From Candidatus Tisiphia endosymbiont of Beris chalybata (lineage in GTDB: Bacteria > Pseudomonadota > Alphaproteobacteria > Rickettsiales > Rickettsiaceae): DNA of 64,000 bases. The position numbers and the translations under genes were made by a program. This document shows, piece after piece, positions 9,807-19,567 of the stretch. Numbering within the stretch: position 1 is the first letter of the stretch; each line of letters opens with the position of its first letter. The stretch spans positions 682,001 to 746,000 of the forward strand of contig NZ_OZ032159.1 in assembly GCF_964026555.1 (NCBI RefSeq). Direction: 5' to 3'. A model generated the notes under the pieces. It did not search any database. It saw only the letters and a list, made by a program, of their open reading frames with translations, and was not told where the DNA came from.

Positions 9807-10700
9807 TCATAAACTATCTACAAAAATATTATTTTTATAATTTTGTAGCTGTTGTGGTAATAGTGGAATTGTGGGTAAGTCGCAAGACTTATCCATAAAT
9901 CCACTATATATCTCAAACGGCGTTTTGTACTCCAAAGCCTGATGGGGCCTTTGATTGTTATACCAATTCAACCATTTCGGGATATTATTTTTCAACTCTA
10001 AAACTGAAGTACACCGGTATAAATACGACCCCTCATACTTAAACGATCGCCATAAACGCTCGATATGGGCATTATCGTTACACCTGCCTTTGCCCGTCAT
10101 GCTGATGCTTATGACGCATCTCCTCAATTCATTAATCCAATCCTCGCTGGTAAACTGGCTACCTTGATCACTATTAATTATCGACGGCTTCCCATATTTA
10201 GCTATAGCATCTTCTAACGCTAGCAAACAGCTCTCTGTATTTAAACTATTTGATAAACGATATCCTACTACTAATCTAGTATAAACATCGATTAATGCAA
10301 CCAAATACATAAAACCACTTTGTACCCTTAAATAAGTGATATCCACCTGCCATACCTGATTTGGCTTTATAACCTCTAACCCTGATAGCAAATATGGATA
10401 AATAGCTTCTTTTAGGTTTCTTTTACTTGTATTAATCGAAGGGTAAATTGCTTGCAAATTCATTAGTTTCATCAACCTCCTGACTTTTTTGCTGTTAACA
10501 ATTACCACTTCTCTCCTAAGTATCGCCGTTATTCGCCGGTAACCATATATCGGATAATTACTATAGATCTCAACTATTCTATTACTTAAATAATTATCTT
10601 GATCCTTCTCCGAATCCTTGTAATATAGGCTGGAGCGGTTCAGATTCAATAGCTGACTTTGCCGACGAACACTTAAATCTTTATAATCCTTATCTACCAT
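9807..10700 (-). CDS. IS3-family transposase OrfB (integrase catalytic domain)
   Basis: About 297 residues. An N-terminal HTH_21-like region (SNYPIYGYRRITAILRR) precedes the rve-type DDE core: first Asp in VWQVDITYLRV, second Asp in IINSDQGSQFTS, and Glu in NDNAHIERLWRSFKYE. The terminal NNQRPHQALEYKTPFE is typical of the family. The ATG at 10700 has an AGAGGA Shine-Dalgarno just upstream; a GTG lies one codon earlier. OrfA ends about 8 bases upstream, so OrfB has its own start here; a frameshifted OrfAB fusion, usual in IS3 elements, is not obvious. The frame is intact and nearly identical to the second copy. Confidence 0.94.
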   Translation of the reverse strand: MVDKDYKDLSVRRQSQLLNLNRSSLYYKDSEKDQDNYLSNRIVEIYSNYPIYGYRRITAILRREVVIVNSKKVRRLMKLMNLQAIYPSINTSKRNLKEAIYPYLLSGLEVIKPNQVWQVDITYLRVQSGFMYLVALIDVYTRLVVGYRLSNSLNTESCLLALEDAIAKYGKPSIINSDQGSQFTSEDWINELRRCVISISMTGKGRCNDNAHIERLWRSFKYEGSYLYRCTSVLELKNNIPKWLNWYNNQRPHQALEYKTPFEIYSGFMDKSCDLPTIPLLPQQLQNYKNNIFVDSL

Positions 10701-10711
10701 CACTTTCCTCT

Positions 10712-11005
10712 TTATAGTTTCAACTTGGCAGATACGAGCTGCAAAAAATCGTTTTCTACCTTCAATTTGCCAATAGTTGCATGCAGTTTCTCTATTTCGC
10801 TTGTAGAACTAGAGGAATTACCGTTTTCATAGCTAAACTTAAAAATATCAGCACCATTTTCCAAAAATTGTTTCTTCCACCTTGTCATTACCGACCTTGG
10901 AACTTGATATTTTGAGATTATTTCAGCAATACTCAAATCTCCTCGGATCATCTCTAGCGATACTTTAAACTTAAATTCTTTACTGTAACTTTTTGGCTTA
11001 CTCAT
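10712..11005 (-). CDS. IS3-family transposase OrfA (helix-turn-helix)
   Basis: A 97-residue DNA-binding subunit. KSYSKEFKFKVSLEMIRGDLS and IAEIISKYQVPRSVMTRWKKQF form the HTH that binds the IS ends; the C-terminal EIEKLHATIGKLKVENDFLQ is a leucine-zipper-like coiled coil. It starts at the ATG at 11005, after AGGAGC on the minus strand. It is the first gene of the IS transcript. Confidence 0.93.
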   Translation of the reverse strand: MSKPKSYSKEFKFKVSLEMIRGDLSIAEIISKYQVPRSVMTRWKKQFLENGADIFKFSYENGNSSSSTSEIEKLHATIGKLKVENDFLQLVSAKLKL

Positions 11006-11086
11006 TTTCGACTGCTCCTATTTTATATTTATTTTAACATAAAATAGTCTCTCTATCACTGCTCTAGTTTTCGGGGCGCATTACGC

Positions 11087-11182
11087 ATACACGGTAGTAT
11101 GCGGGAAGCATAGTAGCCATGCATATTTGAAGATACGTACCCTGTATGCACCTTAATGGACTATACTATACTTATGCAGGAA
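11087..11182. repeat. Repeat G fragment joined to the right end of repeat B
   Basis: From 11087 the sequence (acacggtagtatgcgggaag and onward to ggactatactata near 11169) matches the 105-bp insert at 21392-21496. It then runs directly into cttatgcaggaagtct, the right end of repeat B. So repeat G sits inside a repeat B here, and its left part was removed by the IS3 element. Confidence 0.65.
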
Positions 11183-11187
11183 GTCTA

Positions 11188-12870
11188 TTATTTTCCTTCC
11201 CCTACCTTATAGTCATTGGTGATAGGGTAGCGTCTTTCTTTCTCGAAACTGCAACTAGTTAATTTAATTCCTACTGCCGATTGCCTTCGTTTAAATTCAG
11301 AATTTTTTACTAATAACACTATTTTTTTTACTATATTACTATCAAACCCTAGTTTTACGATCTCATTCATTCCTAGATTATGCTCTATATGTAAATTTAA
11401 AATTTGATCAAGTAATTCATACTCTGGCAATGAATCACTATCTTTTTGATTATGAGATAATTCTGCCGAAGGAGGTTTACTAAATATTCGCAAGGGTATT
11501 ATATCAATTACGGGAGTCTTAATATCAATTAAGCGGGGGAGATTTTTGTTGCGAAATCTTGCTATTTTATAAAGTTCTGTTTTATATAAATCCTTAATTG
11601 GACTAAATCCGCCACACATATCCCCATATAACGTAGCATATCCAGTAGCACTCTCACTTTTATTACTAGTAGCCACCAATAAGCTATTAGTAGAATTAGC
11701 AATACTCATAAGGATAGTACCTCTAATTCTTGCTTGCAAATTTTCATAAGCTATAGAGGAAATATTATTAATAGTGTTCTTGGCTGCTTTCAGCATATCA
11801 ATTATTGATATAGATTGGTATACTGCCCCTAAGTTCTGAGCCACCTGCTCAGCATCTTCTATACTCTCCTTGCTGGTAAATTCAGAAGGTAACATCACTA
11901 ATGTCACATTACTTGCCCCCAAACTATCTGAGGCAATAACACTTACCAAAGCTGAATCTATCCCGCCAGATATTCCTAGTAATACTGAATTAAAGCCATT
12001 ATTGATAACATACTCCCTAAACCCTAAAATTATTGCACTATACATTTGCTCTGCTTCCGCTAAAGGAGCATAAGGCAAGACTTTTGAAGTAAACTTAGCT
12101 TCCGTTTGGTTCCCGTTCTCTACAGGGATCAAATTTATGCTTGGCGCTAAAGCTGGATGAAAATCTATATTAACAATACAAGTATCTTCAATAAAAGAAC
12201 CTAATACATGCTTAAGCCCATCCTGATAAATAAAACTATTGCCATCAAAAATTATACCATCATATCCCCCTATTTGATTACAATATATAATTGGTAAATT
12301 ATTATCTTTAAAACATTGCTCAGCTTTTTGAATTCTAATATTGAATTTATCCTTTTCATAAGGAGAAGCATTTGGCACTAATATTATTTCAGCTCCTTTA
12401 GATTTGAGCTCCTTAGACACCTCTGAACACCAAAAATCTTCACAAATTACTACTCCTACCTTAATCCCATTAATTTCGATTATTTCTGGTGAGCCTTCTA
12501 AAAAGTACCTTTTCTCATCAAATACTCCATAATTTGGCAAATATTTTTTGGTAGTGGAACCAATACAAATACCATGTTGCACGGCTAATACTCCATTATA
12601 CAAGCCGGCATTTTTATAAATCACAGTAGGCAGTAACAGTACTGTTTTTTTAGTAATTTGTATAAGTTCAGTAACATATGCTTGTACGTCATTAATAAAT
12701 GCACGATGTAAGAATAAATCCTCACATAAATAACCAGTAGTAATTAATTCAGGCAGTAACAATACATCCAAATTTTGACTAAGCGCTATGTTATAATATT
12801 TGGTTATTAGCTTAATATTATATTCTAAATCACCAATTTTAGGCTTAAGTTGTGCAACTAATATTTTCAT
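11188..12870 (-). CDS. nadE: Glutamine-dependent NAD+ synthetase
   Basis: Converts deamido-NAD+ to NAD+ with ATP and glutamine. The 560-residue, two-domain form is present. The N-terminal nitrilase-like glutaminase has its Glu in LLPELITTGY, Lys in STTKKYLPNYGVFDE and nucleophile Cys in GVVICEDFW. The C-terminal ATP-pyrophosphatase domain has the P-loop-like SGGIDSALV near residue 300, then ATSNKSE and GDMCGGFSPIKDLYK. The ATG at 12870 is chosen because AAGGAG lies 4 bases before it and MKILVAQLKPKIGD is the normal N-terminus; the frame extends 11 codons upstream into repeat D. It lets the cell finish NAD from a late precursor. The element just upstream lies where a promoter is expected. Confidence 0.95.
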   Translation of the reverse strand: MKILVAQLKPKIGDLEYNIKLITKYYNIALSQNLDVLLLPELITTGYLCEDLFLHRAFINDVQAYVTELIQITKKTVLLLPTVIYKNAGLYNGVLAVQHGICIGSTTKKYLPNYGVFDEKRYFLEGSPEIIEINGIKVGVVICEDFWCSEVSKELKSKGAEIILVPNASPYEKDKFNIRIQKAEQCFKDNNLPIIYCNQIGGYDGIIFDGNSFIYQDGLKHVLGSFIEDTCIVNIDFHPALAPSINLIPVENGNQTEAKFTSKVLPYAPLAEAEQMYSAIILGFREYVINNGFNSVLLGISGGIDSALVSVIASDSLGASNVTLVMLPSEFTSKESIEDAEQVAQNLGAVYQSISIIDMLKAAKNTINNISSIAYENLQARIRGTILMSIANSTNSLLVATSNKSESATGYATLYGDMCGGFSPIKDLYKTELYKIARFRNKNLPRLIDIKTPVIDIIPLRIFSKPPSAELSHNQKDSDSLPEYELLDQILNLHIEHNLGMNEIVKLGFDSNIVKKIVLLVKNSEFKRRQSAVGIKLTSCSFEKERRYPITNDYKVGEGK

Positions 12871-12889
12871 GATACTCCTTATTATCTTG

Positions 12890-13050
12890 TATACTGCTCG
12901 CACCTGAAGAAGAGGTAGACGATAGAATCAACTTCAAGAAGAGAGCGAGGAACGGCAAAGTCGAGCAGCGCCGCATACTATAAAGTACGTGAGCAGCCTC
13001 GATCTTTAAGGCACGACGACGCCAATTCTTGAAGTTCACCGAGTATACTA
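12890..13050. repeat. Palindromic element D, long copy upstream of nadE
   Basis: Begins tatactgctcgcacctgaag and ends gaagttcaccgagtatacta. It contains gccgcatactataaagtacg at its centre. Its closest relative is 30938-31088, upstream of lipA; both lie just before a housekeeping gene. Confidence 0.75.
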
Positions 13051-13086
13051 TACAGTTTTGATAGAACTGATTGTATAGCCTGCGGC

Positions 13087-13187
13087 ATTTAGCTGGTGAC
13101 ACTTGATTTTGCAGGATTCGGTTGTGCTCACGTATTCTCTATACGCTGCGCAACCTCACCTTTAAATTCAAGTGTCACCAGCTAAAT
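13087..13187. repeat. Palindromic element H (101 bp), overlapping the addB stop codon
   Basis: Perfect 20-bp arms, atttagctggtgacacttga (13087-13106) and its complement (13168-13187). The interior gtgctcacgtattctctata has the shared core in reverse. The addB TAG stop at 13184-13182 lies inside the right arm. A possible degenerate piece (tttagctggtg) is near 18157. Confidence 0.8.
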
Positions 13188-15929
13188 CACTTTGGCTATA
13201 CGTGCAAGATGCTCGTAATCGTTATAGGGTAATAAATCAATTTCACAAGAAAAGTTTTTATTAGTTATATAATATTCTAATAAATGCAACATACCTTGCT
13301 GATGTTTATTTAATTCTTCTTTGCTTAAATCAATTGCTATAGTTTGAATATATGGTGGTGAACTTGAGAGTTTGACATACATAATTTGCTGAATTTCTGC
13401 AACTTGTATGCCAAAACCTCCTTCCCGTAATATTAACGCTTCAATAATTAACTGAGGAGATAAACCTAACTCTACATCTTGTTTATTTGGTAAAGTTCCA
13501 GTCTTATAATCTATAATCACCGCTTGCTTTTTTTCATTTACTTCTATTCTATCCGCTACAGCTATTATTTTTAATTCTTGACCTGCAATAGTTAAAGACA
13601 TTTCTCCCCTACATTCAGGATAAATATATTTGAAATGCTTTCTACGCTCTTCATCAAATTCTATAAAAGATTTGGCGATAGGAATAAACTTCGTTTGCCA
13701 TATTTTCTTAGTATAAAGCGGCAGCGTTGTATTTTGTGCAATGCCATCACTTATATCTAATATCAATTGCAGCGGATCAGGTGTGGAGTCATCATAATTT
13801 GTGGAATATTGTTCTAAAATCTTATGAATAAAAATACCAAATTCAGATATTTTAGGATCTTGCCCTATTATCTCTCTAGCCCTTAATTTCAATATCGTTT
13901 TAGCATAAAAACTATAAGGATTTCGGATTAACATCTCGATATTAGTTGCCGACAAGATATTAGGGAAAACGGGACTATAGATATAATCTTGTTTATTTGT
14001 AGGGTTAATATTATCTGGTCTTACAATACCCAGATTATTATTTGTGATTATTGAGGTTTGCTTAATTAACTGATTGCCTAACAAGAATGCCAACTTGAGT
14101 AATAAATTAGACGGTAATACCCCCGATTTGCCATTTTGTCTTTTGGCTCTAGTAATTATTACCTCTGTGTTATGTAGCAATAAGTAGAAAAAATATTGGT
14201 ATATAGAATTCTTGGTCTTCGTAACAGTAATCTGCAATTCTTGTAATGTCTTCTCATTAACCCATTTATTGATTGAAGAATAAGAAGACCCTCGCCCCTG
14301 GTTGAAATCAGCTAATATTACCAAATCAAATTTTAATAATGCTAAATCTTCTGTCTTACCGAGCATTATATTGGGAGGGGAGGGATTAGAAGTAAAATAG
14401 GTATACCCCTTCATTAACATTTTAAGCAATTCTGGAAAATATTTTTTATTTTCTAATATTAAATTACCATCATTTTTGACCAGCTCAGATAGAAAATTTG
14501 TAAGCTCCAAAGCGTTCGCTTCATACCAAATATCAGGATAAAGTTTTTCAGCAATTTTCATTGAAGTTTTCAATATTTTAATAAAATTATTATCAGTATA
14601 TTGGTAGACTAGCTTTATTAATTTCCCACCCCAATCTATTAATTCTTTATTATTCGAACTTTCTATTACTGCCAACAACTGCTCCTGGCTTAGAATAAAT
14701 CGATTTTTCCCCTTAATTAATAGTTCTAATTCTTGAACTAATCGAGAATTAATTAAGGGATTTTTTAATAAAAAAAATAACTGTTTTAAATCAAAATTAT
14801 TACATAATATTTCGGTAATAGTAACTATCAAAGAGCTAGTTAAAGTTTGAGATAAATTATTACCTAATAAATCTTGAAATTCTAAAGAATATTTAGTTAA
14901 AAAATTACAATAAAAGGATTTAGTAAGAGGGCTCTCTACAATAATGGCTATTTTTTTGCTAGTATCTTGCTTACATAACCATGCGATTTGTTCTGCTTCT
15001 TCAAAAATATCCTCAAGTTCAATATATTTTATACTGGTAAGAGATTGTACGTTGGATTCATTAAATTTTTGCTCATTACTTTCTATAATTAATTTATTTA
15101 AAATAGTGTCATGGGGGGGAGCAGCTCCTAGAAGCTGACAATCAGATAAATTACGTCCCAAAAATCCTAATAGTTTTTTAAAATTATATAAACAATCTTC
15201 TTCTGCTTTCCCTGGTGCGTTAAACAAGAAATCTGGTATATTATCAATAGGGGATAAAATTATAAAACCTCTGGGGGAACTTGCAATATCTTTTAAAAAT
15301 TTCCATAATATAAGGTCATCCCCAACTATCCCAGCAGCTATTAAACTACAGTTAGGATGTTTTAACCTGGCTATCTCCGCCTCCAACATAGTTATGTGCC
15401 ATTTGACCCGATCTTGTTTTCGTAAGAATATTAGCTTTTCATTCCATGCATGATAGGTGTACTGGAGAAACTCATAAATAGAATCCCAATGACTTGACAA
15501 GTTTTTCTGTTCGATAATGTTTACATCCTCTATGGATAAGTGATGACAAGCAAGTACATAAAACAGTTCAGTAATTATAGGACAAAACTGCAAAGCTTGT
15601 TGGGTAGTAAATTTTAATTTAGGATAATTTTGAATAATTTCTGTTAGAATAATTTTTTCTTGCAAAAAACTTATCGCTTCTAAATTTGCTGGGGGGATCT
15701 TAAATATTTCTTCTCCTTCAGCCATAATATTAGCAACTGGGATAATTTTAGGTAAAATTGCCAAAGTCTGTTTCTTAACCAAAATCTCTTGCAAATTTAA
15801 GCAAGCTATACCATTTGGCAATATCACCTTAAGGTTATTAATAGAATTTTTAGTTACAAAATTATCTAGAATAAAATTAGCTAATATCTCTAAAAATGGT
15901 GAAGATGGGTTGACTCTATATAAATTCAT
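13182..15929 (-). CDS. addB: AddB-like double-strand-break repair protein (RecB-family nuclease domain)
   Basis: A 915-residue partner of AddA in the alphaproteobacterial RecBCD-equivalent helicase-nuclease that processes double-strand ends. The N-terminal part is a degenerate superfamily I helicase-like fold (PNGIACLNLQEIL in place of a strict Walker A, with IILSPIDNIPDFL and LVILADFNQGRGSS further on). The C-terminal PD-(D/E)XK nuclease is clear: GIFIHKILEQY, then IIDYKTGTLP (catalytic Asp and Lys), then LSPQLIIEALIL. Length and order fit AddB. addA is not in the window. The stop codon is contributed by repeat H, so the last residues may differ from the ancestral C-terminus. No strong ribosome binding site is visible. 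Confidence 0.88.
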   Translation of the reverse strand: MNLYRVNPSSPFLEILANFILDNFVTKNSINNLKVILPNGIACLNLQEILVKKQTLAILPKIIPVANIMAEGEEIFKIPPANLEAISFLQEKIILTEIIQNYPKLKFTTQQALQFCPIITELFYVLACHHLSIEDVNIIEQKNLSSHWDSIYEFLQYTYHAWNEKLIFLRKQDRVKWHITMLEAEIARLKHPNCSLIAAGIVGDDLILWKFLKDIASSPRGFIILSPIDNIPDFLFNAPGKAEEDCLYNFKKLLGFLGRNLSDCQLLGAAPPHDTILNKLIIESNEQKFNESNVQSLTSIKYIELEDIFEEAEQIAWLCKQDTSKKIAIIVESPLTKSFYCNFLTKYSLEFQDLLGNNLSQTLTSSLIVTITEILCNNFDLKQLFFLLKNPLINSRLVQELELLIKGKNRFILSQEQLLAVIESSNNKELIDWGGKLIKLVYQYTDNNFIKILKTSMKIAEKLYPDIWYEANALELTNFLSELVKNDGNLILENKKYFPELLKMLMKGYTYFTSNPSPPNIMLGKTEDLALLKFDLVILADFNQGRGSSYSSINKWVNEKTLQELQITVTKTKNSIYQYFFYLLLHNTEVIITRAKRQNGKSGVLPSNLLLKLAFLLGNQLIKQTSIITNNNLGIVRPDNINPTNKQDYIYSPVFPNILSATNIEMLIRNPYSFYAKTILKLRAREIIGQDPKISEFGIFIHKILEQYSTNYDDSTPDPLQLILDISDGIAQNTTLPLYTKKIWQTKFIPIAKSFIEFDEERRKHFKYIYPECRGEMSLTIAGQELKIIAVADRIEVNEKKQAVIIDYKTGTLPNKQDVELGLSPQLIIEALILREGGFGIQVAEIQQIMYVKLSSSPPYIQTIAIDLSKEELNKHQQGMLHLLEYYITNKNFSCEIDLLPYNDYEHLARIAKVI

Positions 15930-16040
15930 TAATATTTGATACTATAGGGGTTATAATATTACTTATAGCTAGTAATTACTTAGGCACTAACAGCTAAATT
16001 TTAAAGGTAGGTTTTAGGTTCTGTAAAGGAAATTTTATAA

Positions 16041-16095
16041 GACTTCCTGCATAAGTCAAAAATCCCGAGCGCTTTTTTGACTTATGCAGGAAGTC
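16041..16095. repeat. Minimal repeat B hairpin (55 bp)
   Basis: Arms of about 21 bp beginning gacttcctgcataagtcaaa (from 16041) and its complement (to 16095), with a loop of only about 11 bases. It consists of the two ends of repeat B with the interior missing. It sits at the 3' end of the YqaA-like gene and could act as a terminator-like hairpin. Confidence 0.85.
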
Positions 16096-16517
16096 TATAG
16101 ATAAATTACGTATATATAATAGCATAATTTAATAAAGGCACTAACCAATACAACCCGCAAAAATCTTATTTTAACAAAACCAGCAATTAAAGGAATAAAT
16201 TTACTGCCTAAAGGGAGTATACTCAGGCAAAGGAGGAATATACTGTATTTTGAGAAAAATTGAACAAATAATTGGTAATTATTATACATCCGCACCGTTG
16301 CGAAATAAGCAAAAATTCTAGCTAATATTCTACCGAACAAGTAATTTATAGTAATTGCTAATAATGAAGCAATTGTTGCTATAATTAGTATTAATAAATT
16401 ATTATAATTATTAAAAATAGTAAAAGAATGAACTATTATCTCACTATCTAAGATTATAACTACGTTACCTAATAAGCTATCGGTAAATAGTAATGGATAT
16501 ATTGATTCTTGTTGCAT
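16095..16517 (-). CDS. YqaA/DedA-like membrane protein, possibly truncated
   Basis: A 140-residue protein with three or four hydrophobic helices. The pattern NYLFGRILARIF, then LFVQFFSKYSIFLLCLSILPLGSKFIPLIAGF, resembles the SNARE-associated/VTT (DedA, YqaA) membrane family, in which a conserved glycine-arginine segment precedes a re-entrant helix. Such proteins are linked to lipid flipping and membrane homeostasis. The stop codon is the TAG at the edge of repeat B, and the C-terminus (YYIYVIYL) lies right against that repeat, so the protein may be shortened. The family call is moderate. Confidence 0.5.
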   Translation of the reverse strand: MQQESIYPLLFTDSLLGNVVIILDSEIIVHSFTIFNNYNNLLILIIATIASLLAITINYLFGRILARIFAYFATVRMYNNYQLFVQFFSKYSIFLLCLSILPLGSKFIPLIAGFVKIRFLRVVLVSAFIKLCYYIYVIYL

Positions 16518-16625
16518 GTTGCTATTAATTTAAAATATATTAAGGTGCATGATAAAAAAACTTGATGTAACAATTATACTGTACTATAATTCCTCCCTTT
16601 AAAATCAAATATATAAAATTTTCCT

Positions 16626-17888
16626 GTGAATAGAATTGCCTCTTTACATAAGCCACTTTTTTTATGGTTCTTTGCTAGCTTATTTTTTGCCTTCCAATTT
16701 ATATTAAGGCTTTCTGTGGGTATTCTTAGAGAAGAAATTATGCAAAAATTTTCTATTGATACTATAGCATTTGGTACTCTTGCGGGATATTATTACCTGG
16801 GTTATGCAGGAATGCAATTACCTATTGGTATAATGTTAGATAAATTTAATTTCAGAATTGTTACTTTTTTATCTATTCTACTTACTTCACTGGGGACTTT
16901 AGCTTTTATTAATAGTGCTAGTTTTAATTATTTATTAATTAGTAGATTAATGATTGGGGCTGGTTCTGCTGTAGGTTTTTTATCAGTAGCTAAAATTATT
17001 ACAGCTTATTTCCCATTAAAATATCAAGCGTTAATGATAGGTTTTTCTTTTACTTTTGGCTTAGTGGGGGCAGTATTTGGGTTGACTCCAATGAAAATCT
17101 TATTTACTGCCTTTGGTTATCAAAATACCTTTTATAGTTTATCTGTAGTGGGGCTTGCTATTGGCATAATGATCCTACTAATCAAAGATGTAGGTGATAA
17201 CCAAGGTAAGTCTACTGTTACTACTACTAATGTTTCTATAGGGAAACTCTTATTTAATCCTACCATCATATTGATTGGGATCGCCGGTGGATTAATGGTA
17301 GGAGCATTAGAAGGATTTGCAGATCTATGGGCTATCCCCTTCTTTAAACAAATTTATAGTATGGATGACATAGAAAGCAGCTTAGCCACCTCCTTTGTAT
17401 ATACTGGCATGTGTTTTGGCGGACCAATACTTGCGATGATATCAAATTTAGTCAAATCATCTAATTTAGTCATAATAATGAGCGGGTTAATGATGATAAT
17501 TATTTTTATTATTTTATTATATGCCCCTTCATTAGGATTTTATACTACATGCTTACTCATGTTGCTATTAGGGATATTTTGTTGCTATCAAGTACTTATT
17601 TTCAGCGTTGTTAGCAGATTAGTTAGTATCCAATCTGCAGGTCTTGCAATTGCTATAGCTAACTGTATAAATATGGTATTTGGATATTTTTTCCATAAAC
17701 TTATGAGCCATGCAATAACCTACCAATGGGATGGTAGCATAGACGAGGCAGGACTAGCTATTTATAGCCGTTATGATTTTACTGCCGCAATTTCTACTAT
17801 ACCTGTTTGTTGTTTTATTGGGATCTTAATATTTTTATATTTATTCTCCAAAGTTAAAGTCAATAGCTCTAAAAATACTAGCTTATAG
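16626..17888 (+). CDS. Major facilitator superfamily transporter
   Basis: A 420-residue, twelve-helix permease that probably imports a small host-derived metabolite. The frame begins with GTG at 16626 (MNRIASLHKPLFLW); no strong Shine-Dalgarno is visible. MFS landmarks are the loop 2-3 motif PIGIMLDKFNFR, ISRLMIGAGSAVGFLSV in helix 4, and the matching region LATSFVYTGMCFGGPILAMISN in the second half. The substrate cannot be read from the sequence. It is separated from the YqaA-like gene, which runs the other way, by an AT-rich spacer. A repeat-rich gap follows. Confidence 0.85.
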   Translation: MNRIASLHKPLFLWFFASLFFAFQFILRLSVGILREEIMQKFSIDTIAFGTLAGYYYLGYAGMQLPIGIMLDKFNFRIVTFLSILLTSLGTLAFINSASFNYLLISRLMIGAGSAVGFLSVAKIITAYFPLKYQALMIGFSFTFGLVGAVFGLTPMKILFTAFGYQNTFYSLSVVGLAIGIMILLIKDVGDNQGKSTVTTTNVSIGKLLFNPTIILIGIAGGLMVGALEGFADLWAIPFFKQIYSMDDIESSLATSFVYTGMCFGGPILAMISNLVKSSNLVIIMSGLMMIIIFIILLYAPSLGFYTTCLLMLLLGIFCCYQVLIFSVVSRLVSIQSAGLAIAIANCINMVFGYFFHKLMSHAITYQWDGSIDEAGLAIYSRYDFTAAISTIPVCCFIGILIFLYLFSKVKVNSSKNTSL

Positions 17889-18204
17889 AACAGCCCCCCT
17901 TTGGAACTTGTATCAAGCGGATAATTTGCAGGGCAATCTAGGCTAAAATCCTTATATACTGTTCGTAATAAAGAAGGTAGGCAGCCTGAAGGCCAAACTT
18001 CAAGAAGCGCTAGGGATGTGCAAGCCGAGCCGCACACCGTGTAGGATTCTGTGAGCAAAAATTCCTATCGAATCTACTATTACATAGAACCCTTCACAGA
18101 GCCTAGATCTGCATTAAAAATTTACTGAATATTTAAAATACCTCTTTGTTTTCAACTTTTAGCTGGTGTATGCTTAAGATTTTAAATTTAAACTTAAGAG
18201 GGTT
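17889..18204. other. Intergenic region with fragments of repeats D, C and H
   Basis: A repeat D-like stretch begins near 17956 (atactgttcgtaataaagaa). A half repeat C ends near 18106 (acatagaacccttcacagag). A short H-like piece is at 18156. No gene is seen; the promoter of the next gene is probably in the last 60 bases but no clear -35/-10 pair stands out. Confidence 0.5.
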
Positions 18205-19278
18205 ATGCAAATTGTTTTATCTAATAACATTGAAAACTTAGGAAGCTGGTCCAAGCAAGATCATATTAATATTAAATTGCTCAACGTTTTTGAATTAATG
18301 GCGGTTTTAAACAATGTTTATATCTCTGTAGTCAATACTCAGACAGCTTATCCTCCCAAAATAACTTTTAGCGAATTTTGTATAATTAACTGCTTGACCG
18401 AAACAATTTCTAATAAACTAGCTAATAAATTATTTAAAACTTATACCCACAATGAATCCCTGCGGGAAATAATAAAAAAAATAAGCTTAGTACCTAAATG
18501 GGACCCCGTTGGCGATCCTTCTGTTGAACCTACGACAAATTGTTCAACATGTCTTAACAATCATGATAATCTTTTTACTTATATAAAGAAAAATTTTTTT
18601 GCTAATAAACTTTTTATTGAAATTACCGGATATTGCAGTAATTTATTAATAAAACGTGGTCAAATTTTGGAATTGCCACAAATTATAGGAGAGATAGATG
18701 TTTTTTATAGCCCCCATCTAAATATTTATCTCAATACATTTATCTCATTAACGACTCCTTTACAAAAGGTCATTGTTGATGAAGACTTATATAAATTGTT
18801 ATGTTGTCATTCTATATTATTTGAAAATATATCTCATGATAATTCTTTCGAAGCAAAAGCCATATTAGCTCATACTACGCAAGTTTGTGGTACTTGTTTA
18901 GCGCTAATAACAGAATACCAAAGAGATAGTGATACGCAAAAATATATTGATAGCAAGTTAATAAATATTATAAAATATAGCTATATAGTGAATAGTTTAA
19001 AATTTATAACTTCTGACGCCATAAAGCCATTACTTAATTCCTGGTATAAAGAATTAAAAACTTTTTTATACTTCTGCCCAGGGGAAGAATTTTATAATGA
19101 TCTTAAAAACCTCGATAAATCTATTATAACTTTAACTCCAGCAATAAAACTAACAGAAGAGCGAATAGATATAACAATAAATAGCCTCTTCTTAACAATA
19201 GATCATCTAACGCAAGAAGAACAAATAGAGGGGAGGAGTAACGTAATAGGGGATAACAATCAGGAGGAAGAAATATAA
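18205..19278 (+). CDS. Hypothetical protein with paired cysteines
   Basis: Family not recognised. A 357-residue soluble protein without signal peptide or membrane helix. Two CxxC pairs are visible: NCSTCLNNHDN at about residue 114 and VCGTCLALI at about residue 230; a CC pair lies between (LLCCHSILF). This raises the possibility of metal binding, but spacing and partners match no motif I know. The C-terminal third is acidic, ending NNQEEEI. A weak AGAGGG-like ribosome binding site lies about 5 bases before the ATG. It lies between an MFS gene and the IS graveyard with no operon partner. A lineage-specific, possibly secreted protein is only an inference. Confidence 0.6.
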   Translation: MQIVLSNNIENLGSWSKQDHINIKLLNVFELMAVLNNVYISVVNTQTAYPPKITFSEFCIINCLTETISNKLANKLFKTYTHNESLREIIKKISLVPKWDPVGDPSVEPTTNCSTCLNNHDNLFTYIKKNFFANKLFIEITGYCSNLLIKRGQILELPQIIGEIDVFYSPHLNIYLNTFISLTTPLQKVIVDEDLYKLLCCHSILFENISHDNSFEAKAILAHTTQVCGTCLALITEYQRDSDTQKYIDSKLINIIKYSYIVNSLKFITSDAIKPLLNSWYKELKTFLYFCPGEEFYNDLKNLDKSIITLTPAIKLTEERIDITINSLFLTIDHLTQEEQIEGRSNVIGDNNQEEEI

Positions 19279-19304
19279 ACTTTTATCTTGCAATTTCTAT
19301 TAAG

Positions 19305-19450
19305 TAGACCTCTTGCATAACCTAAAGATAATTGAAGAATTTTTAGGAGAAACGAAGTCGAGTACCGCAGCGTACATAGACGTACGTGAGGAACAGAGAG
19401 GAGTTTCGACGACAAAATTACCAATTAGATTAGGTTATGCAAGAGGTCTA
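19305..19450. repeat. Palindromic element A, copy 2 (146 bp)
   Basis: Full-length, in the same orientation as copy 1 and nearly identical to it. It lies directly after the gene at 18205-19278 and before the first broken transposase. Confidence 0.9.
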
Positions 19451-19567
19451 ATATGTCTTTCTTACTATATTTAGGGGGTCTACCTCCATAGTACCCTACG
19501 ATTTTGGGTTGGAGGGTTGATTTAGGGAGGGAAGAAGTAGTATAAGGTTGATATTTTTTGAGAAACT

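Larger units (their letters stand above)
9752..11086 (-). mobile_element. IS3-family insertion sequence, copy 1 (about 1335 bp)
   Basis: Boundaries come from comparison with the copy at 32502-33836; the two differ at one noticed position (G at 10066, A at 32812). The ends share a short inverted repeat (CTGCGCCCC left, ATGCGCCCC right read inward). It encodes orfA and orfB on the minus strand. The flanks here show no matching 3-bp target duplication, unlike copy 2, so one side may have been rearranged. The right flank enters directly into a piece of repeat G. Confidence 0.9.

Noticed and set aside
12845..13103. 85-codon minus-strand frame before nadE
   Set aside because: It runs through repeat D and overlaps the nadE start; the ribosome binding site favours nadE alone.
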